Shown here: positions 32,310-35,769 of the stretch, in pieces
Position numbering within the stretch: the stretch's first letter is position 1
How the letters are laid out: each line of letters opens with the position of its first letter
DNA from: Thermodesulfobacteriota bacterium
GTDB taxonomy: Bacteria > Desulfobacterota > WTBG01 > CAIYCZ01 > CAIRTM01
Assembly: GCA_028282925.1 (NCBI GenBank)
Contig: JANQGV010000058.1
Location: forward strand, 1-35,769
DNA: 35,769 bases
Direction of reading: 5' to 3'
Program-made: the position numbers and the translations under genes
The notes under the pieces: model-generated
What the model was told of the DNA's origin: nothing
Database searches by the model: none
The model's input: the letters and a program-made list of their open reading frames with translations, nothing else

Positions 32310-33182
32310 ATGACCATTTCCGCCGACATAGTAAAAACCCTGCATGTCTATCAAAAAAACGAAATCACCGAATATCACATTTACCACCGGCTCGCTCGCA
32401 GCGTATCATCTGCCGAAAACAAGCGCATTCTCGAACAGATTGCCGGCGATGAACTGCGCCATTATGAAGACTGGAAACAGTACACCCAAACCGATGTCGG
32501 CCCCAACTGGATAAAAGTCTGGTGGTTTTATCTCATCTGCCGCCTTTTTGGTTTTACCTTCGGCATCAAACTTATGGAAAACGGAGAAGAAAATGCGCAG
32601 GAAAACTATACCCTGATGCAGGGGATCATCAGTGAAGCGGCATCCATAGCCGGCGATGAGAATGAACATGAAAAAGCCCTTATCGGCATGCTCGATGAAG
32701 AGCGGCTGCGCTATACCGGATCTGTGGTACTGGGACTGAACGATGCCCTCGTCGAGTTGACCGGAGCCCTGGCCGGGCTGACCCTTGCCCTGCAAAACAC
32801 CGGTGTCATTGCCCTGACCGGTCTGATAACCGGTATCGCCGCGGCGCTGTCCATGGCAACATCGGAATACCTGTCGATCAAAACCGAAGAAAACGATAAA
32901 AATCCTTTACGCGCCTCGGTTTACACGGGAACGGCCTACCTGGCAACCGTTTTTGTGCTCATTTGGCCCTATTTGATATTCGAGAACTACTTTTTCTGCC
33001 TGGCATGCACACTGACGGCGGCAATTGCAATAATCGGCCTTTTCACGTATTATATTGCTGTTGCAAAGGATCTGCCCTTCAAAAAACGGTTTACTGAAAT
33101 GGCGTGTCTGAGCCTGGGCGTAGCCGGTATCAGTTTTGGAATCGGCTTTCTGATCCGACAGTTTCTCGGGGTGGAGATATAG
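32310..33182 (+). CDS. Ferritin-like/VIT1 fusion membrane iron transporter (MbfA/rubrerythrin-VIT1 type)
   Basis: A 290-residue protein in two parts. Residues 1-~130 form a ferritin-like/rubrerythrin four-helix domain with iron-ligand candidates in NEITEYHIYHRLA, GDELRHYEDW, and GDENEHEKALIGMLDEE. Residues ~135-290 form a VIT1/CCC1-type membrane domain of about five helices, starting GSVVLGLNDALVELTGALAG and containing MATSEYLS. This matches membrane-bound ferritin-type exporters (MbfA) that capture ferrous iron and move it out of the cytoplasm, protecting against iron and peroxide stress. GGAG lies before the ATG. It has its own promoter and is followed after 75 bp by the J-domain gene. Confidence 0.88.
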   Translation: MTISADIVKTLHVYQKNEITEYHIYHRLARSVSSAENKRILEQIAGDELRHYEDWKQYTQTDVGPNWIKVWWFYLICRLFGFTFGIKLMENGEENAQENYTLMQGIISEAASIAGDENEHEKALIGMLDEERLRYTGSVVLGLNDALVELTGALAGLTLALQNTGVIALTGLITGIAAALSMATSEYLSIKTEENDKNPLRASVYTGTAYLATVFVLIWPYLIFENYFFCLACTLTAAIAIIGLFTYYIAVAKDLPFKKRFTEMACLSLGVAGISFGIGFLIRQFLGVEI

Positions 33183-33257
33183 TCGGAAGCAGACCGCCCC
33201 GACGACGTGTATTGACGTACTGGAATAATAAACTTTTTCTTCAGGTAAAAAAAGTAT

Positions 33258-34127
33258 ATGCCTTTCAGCAGCATTAAAGAGATCCAGCATTTTTTTGCAA
33301 TCGCTGATGATCAGCCGGACGATATCAGGCGCGAACTGCGTCGGCGGTTAAAACAATTGCACCCGGACATGCAGCCCAACGGCTCTGAGAACAGTGCCAC
33401 CGATGAAGTGCTGCAACTCACGGAAGCCCTGGCATTTCTCAACGATGCAAAAAACCGCCCGCCTGTTTTACCTGCCGAAGATATAACGGCTCTGGCTAAG
33501 GTAATCAGCACAATAACACCGGATAAACAGAAAAAACAACTGGAGGCCCGCCTTGCCGAACATGTTGCGAAAAGGCTTTCTCAGGCTTCCCGGACGGGTA
33601 GAACACCAAAAACCGTTTTACTGCTCTTCTCGCTCATCTGCACCCTGCTATGGCTGTTCCCGTTCATTACCGCGTCACATCCGGTTTTAGGCACACTCAT
33701 AAAAGCCCATGATCCTGTTTTTATTTCAATCTGGATTGCCGTACTGTTCATAACTGCTGCAACGTGGTTGCTTTACCGCCTCTGGCACGGCCGTGAAACC
33801 GCCTCAAAATCAAAACTGCAGCTTGAAATCGAACAAAACAGACTATTTAACGATTTTATCCGCTCCCAGGCGCAATACCAGTCCACGCACGAACAGCAAC
33901 GATTTTATAAGGATCAGTTTGTCCTGTATCTGGAAAGCATCGGCGCCCGCTGGTCACCTTTTGCATCGGTTCTTCTCGGCCGGGTCAAGCCCATCGACCC
34001 CGAACTGTCCCAAACCCTGGCGGATGTAATTCTTTTGCGGGCGGAAACCAAAGGTATTGTCAGGCAGAACCGCGCCGAATCCATGCGCGACGAATACCTG
34101 CTGCTCAAGATACCCCAGGATGTGTAA
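33258..34127 (+). CDS. Membrane-anchored J-domain-like protein
   Basis: A 289-residue protein. The N terminus (1-65) resembles a short J domain: helix II DIRRELRRRLKQL runs into the HPD tripeptide (H35-P36-D37), followed by a helix III-like LTEALAFLNDAKNRP. HPD is the element through which J proteins stimulate Hsp70 (DnaK). Two hydrophobic helices follow (~119-139 and 154-175), then a charged, helical C-terminal domain (176-289) that I do not recognise. This predicts a hairpin membrane anchor with both ends in the cytoplasm, possibly recruiting DnaK to the membrane. The ATG has only a distant AGGT. A ~350-bp repeat begins 18 bp after the stop. Confidence 0.7.
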   Translation: MPFSSIKEIQHFFAIADDQPDDIRRELRRRLKQLHPDMQPNGSENSATDEVLQLTEALAFLNDAKNRPPVLPAEDITALAKVISTITPDKQKKQLEARLAEHVAKRLSQASRTGRTPKTVLLLFSLICTLLWLFPFITASHPVLGTLIKAHDPVFISIWIAVLFITAATWLLYRLWHGRETASKSKLQLEIEQNRLFNDFIRSQAQYQSTHEQQRFYKDQFVLYLESIGARWSPFASVLLGRVKPIDPELSQTLADVILLRAETKGIVRQNRAESMRDEYLLLKIPQDV

Positions 34128-34144
34128 CGAGCGCAAATAGACAG

Positions 34145-34494
34145 TACCCCTCGCCCATAGGGCGTGGTTTTAGAAAGACACCCTAAAGGAGTGCTTTAAA
34201 TCTCTACCACAGCACATGCAGCATTACTTACTTAAAGTATTTACCGTTGCTAGTTACGGGCTTCCTTAATCCCATTGCAGCGCAGCCGAGTGCAGCGCTT
34301 TCAGGAGGAAAAAAGGGTCGACATGTTTGAGCCCCGCTCTTCAGGGGCGAGTTTGTTGACCCGCCGACTGAAATCGTGCCGCGAGGGTATCCCGCCTGCT
34401 AAGGCGGGACAAGTTGCAGGGCGCCTTTTCTTTTGCATACTTTTCTTTGGAGCGAACAAAGAAAAGTATGGAGAAGACGCGTAGCGTCGTATAA
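34145..34494 (+). repeat. ~350-bp hairpin-rich intergenic repeat, copy 1
   Basis: It shares about 80% or more identity by eye with the copy at 35382, highest in the segment around GTTTGTTGACCCGCCGACTG. Internal stems: CGCCC/GGGCG (34152-34164); GCCCC/GGGGC near 34335; TCCCGCC/GGCGGGA (34390-34396 with 34403-34409); a perfect 14-bp CATACTTTTCTTTG stem (34436-34449 with 34457-34470); and GACGC/GCGTC at the 3' end. A 69-codon frame (34275-34484) runs through it, but the loops vary while the stems are kept, which fits a structural element better than a gene. No transposase or terminal target duplication is seen. Confidence 0.82.
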
Positions 34495-34515
34495 GCGTAT
34501 TCCCATCGAAATACT

Positions 34516-35376
34516 ATGATCTATTCGGAATGCAAGGCTGAAAGCCTTGGGTTTAGAAATTTTACAACCGCGAAAGAACTGATGTTAAACCCTGCCGACC
34601 CCATTACCTATATCGACAGCCACGTTCATCTGGATATTATTGCCGACCGGCATCCTGAACGCATAACATGGTTGAAGCAAACGGGCTGCATACCGATTTC
34701 ATGGGCTTTCGGTTGCGGAATCAAAACTCACAAAGACTTACAAATGTATCTGCAGCGTCAGCAGAAAACAATACACCGTTTGTCTGCACAGGGACTCCCC
34801 TGCTTTTACCTGACCGGCATTCATCCGCGCAACATTCCTTCGGGCTTGTCGCCGGACGCCGTATCCAGCACCCTGCTTCCCTCTCTTGATGATGAACGCT
34901 GTCTCGGCATTGGAGAAATCGGCCTTGAAACAGGGGCGCCGCAGGAATTGCAAATCTTCAGCGCCCAACTGGCGATGCTTCCTGAAGTCGTCAGGCGCAA
35001 TAAAATTGTCGGGGTACATACTCCCCGCATGAACAAGCAGGAGATAACCGACTCAATTCTTTCACTGCTTCACAAACACCGGGATTGTGCCCATGCGGTT
35101 GTCATTGACCATTGTACGGAAAAAACTATCGGAAGGGTGTTACAGGAAGGATATTGGGCCGGTATTACACTCAGTCCGCAGAAAACATCGGTCGCCGAAC
35201 TGGAGCACATTCTGGCCACTCATCAAAACGGATATAATCGCATTATGCTTAACACCGATTCAGGCAGCGAACTTTTCGACGACCTGCACGGCTATGCAAA
35301 AACAGCACCGAATACGGCTGAAGCACAACGTTTGTTCCGGGACAACGCCCGCCTTTTCTTCAACCTGAAAGGATGA
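34516..35376 (+). CDS. TatD-family metal-dependent hydrolase
   Basis: A TIM-barrel amidohydrolase of the TatD DNase-like group, 286 residues from the first ATG. Metal-binding motifs are present in order: YIDSHVHLD, TGIHPRN, GIGEIGLE, VGVHTPR, VIDHC and MLNTDSGS. TatD-like enzymes act on DNA 3' ends or other phosphoesters; the substrate here is unknown. Family members usually begin within ~10 residues of the first His motif, so the ATG at 34582 (residue 23) may be the true start; neither start has a good ribosome site. The gene is enclosed between two direct copies of a 350-bp repeat, and the first ~20 codons lie just outside copy 1. Confidence 0.85.
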   Translation: MIYSECKAESLGFRNFTTAKELMLNPADPITYIDSHVHLDIIADRHPERITWLKQTGCIPISWAFGCGIKTHKDLQMYLQRQQKTIHRLSAQGLPCFYLTGIHPRNIPSGLSPDAVSSTLLPSLDDERCLGIGEIGLETGAPQELQIFSAQLAMLPEVVRRNKIVGVHTPRMNKQEITDSILSLLHKHRDCAHAVVIDHCTEKTIGRVLQEGYWAGITLSPQKTSVAELEHILATHQNGYNRIMLNTDSGSELFDDLHGYAKTAPNTAEAQRLFRDNARLFFNLKG

Positions 35377-35381
35377 GTAAT

Positions 35382-35726
35382 TATCCTCACCTCTAGAGCG
35401 AGGCTTTAGGAAGAACCCCAAAGGGGTGCTTGAAAAACTCTACTGTAGTACATGCAGCATTGATTAAAAAATTTTTTTCTGTTGATTAATTACGGGCTTT
35501 TTTAATCCCATTGCAATGCAGCCGAGTGCAACGATTTCAGGAGGAGACAAGGGTCGACATGTTTGAGCCCCGCATTTCAGGGGCGAGTTTGTTGACCCGC
35601 CGACTGAAATCGTGCCGCGAGGGTATCCCGCCTACGGCGGGACAAGTTGCAGGGCGCCTTTTCTTTTGCATACTTTTCTTTGGGGCGAACAAAGAAAAGT
35701 AGGAGAAGACGCGCAGCGTCTTATAA
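35382..35726 (+). repeat. ~350-bp hairpin-rich intergenic repeat, copy 2
   Basis: A direct repeat of 34145-34494, 345 bp long. Stems are preserved with changed loops: GCCCC/GGGGC, TCCCGCC/GGCGGGA with a loop of 3 instead of 6, the long CATACTTTTCTTTG stem losing its last two pairs through a 2-base deletion, and GACGC/GCGTC. An ACCCC/GGGGT hairpin replaces the weaker equivalent in copy 1. The left half has drifted more and is AT-rich around 35465-35500. Beyond 35726 the last 43 bases show nothing recognisable. Confidence 0.82.
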
Positions 35727-35769
35727 CCGCACCCTGCCAGAATTGCTCAAAGCTTTTCGGTTAGCGCTT

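Noticed and set aside
34145-35726. Composite transposon
   Set aside because: The flanking repeats carry no transposase gene and no target-site duplication is visible; TatD is an ordinary chromosomal gene.

Overview
The window is chromosome-like DNA, most likely from an anaerobic member of the Desulfobacterota (old delta-proteobacteria). This is an inference from gene content: an Rnf electron-transfer complex with a cysteine-rich RnfB, an iron-sulfur flavoprotein, remains of a tungsten aldehyde:ferredoxin oxidoreductase locus, a metallophosphatase fused to a c-type multiheme domain, CoA-disulfide-reductase chemistry, and very dense two-component and c-di-GMP signalling. There is no rRNA, tRNA, CRISPR array, transposase or integrase.

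Layout. 1-2463 (minus): rnfG-rnfE-rnfA-rnfB, with rnfB running off the left edge. 2729-9860 (plus): an RsbR-N-type sensor-domain protein, an alpha/beta hydrolase, an unusual histidine kinase/CoA-disulfide reductase/rhodanese fusion, a small unknown gene, a DUF4388 protein, a hairpin-rich non-coding stretch, a small coiled-coil gene (minus), an AlkD-type DNA glycosylase and an iron-sulfur flavoprotein. 9853-12491 (plus): exported MsrB, a REC/HD-GYP c-di-GMP phosphodiesterase and AMP nucleosidase. 12601-21200 (minus): a self-contained regulatory module consisting of a membrane PAS histidine kinase, an NtrC-type regulator, an array of TGTCGTA palindromes, a candidate sigma-54 promoter and two large exported paralogues whose cores resemble the two-lobed ferrochelatase fold. 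21458-24843 (minus): FAD oxidoreductase, 2[4Fe-4S] ferredoxin, the first ~40 codons of an aldehyde:ferredoxin oxidoreductase joined in frame to a tetraheme metallophosphatase lipoprotein, then an internally deleted M19 dipeptidase. 25313-32168 (plus): a candidate sigma-54-driven operon of a 1236-residue hybrid kinase, CheR, stand-alone CheB, and a REC-DHp-REC-GGDEF protein. 32310-35376 (plus): ferritin-like/VIT1 iron transporter, a membrane J-domain protein, and a TatD-family hydrolase flanked by two direct copies of a ~350-bp hairpin-rich repeat.

How it fits together. Redox and sulfur/iron stress handling recur (Rnf, CoA-disulfide reductase-rhodanese, MsrB, iron-sulfur flavoprotein, iron exporter), interleaved with phosphorelay and c-di-GMP systems. 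The strongest candidates for undescribed biology are the kinase-fused CoA-disulfide reductase and the enhancer-controlled pair of exported chelatase-like proteins. Homology statements come from reading motifs by eye; no database search was run.
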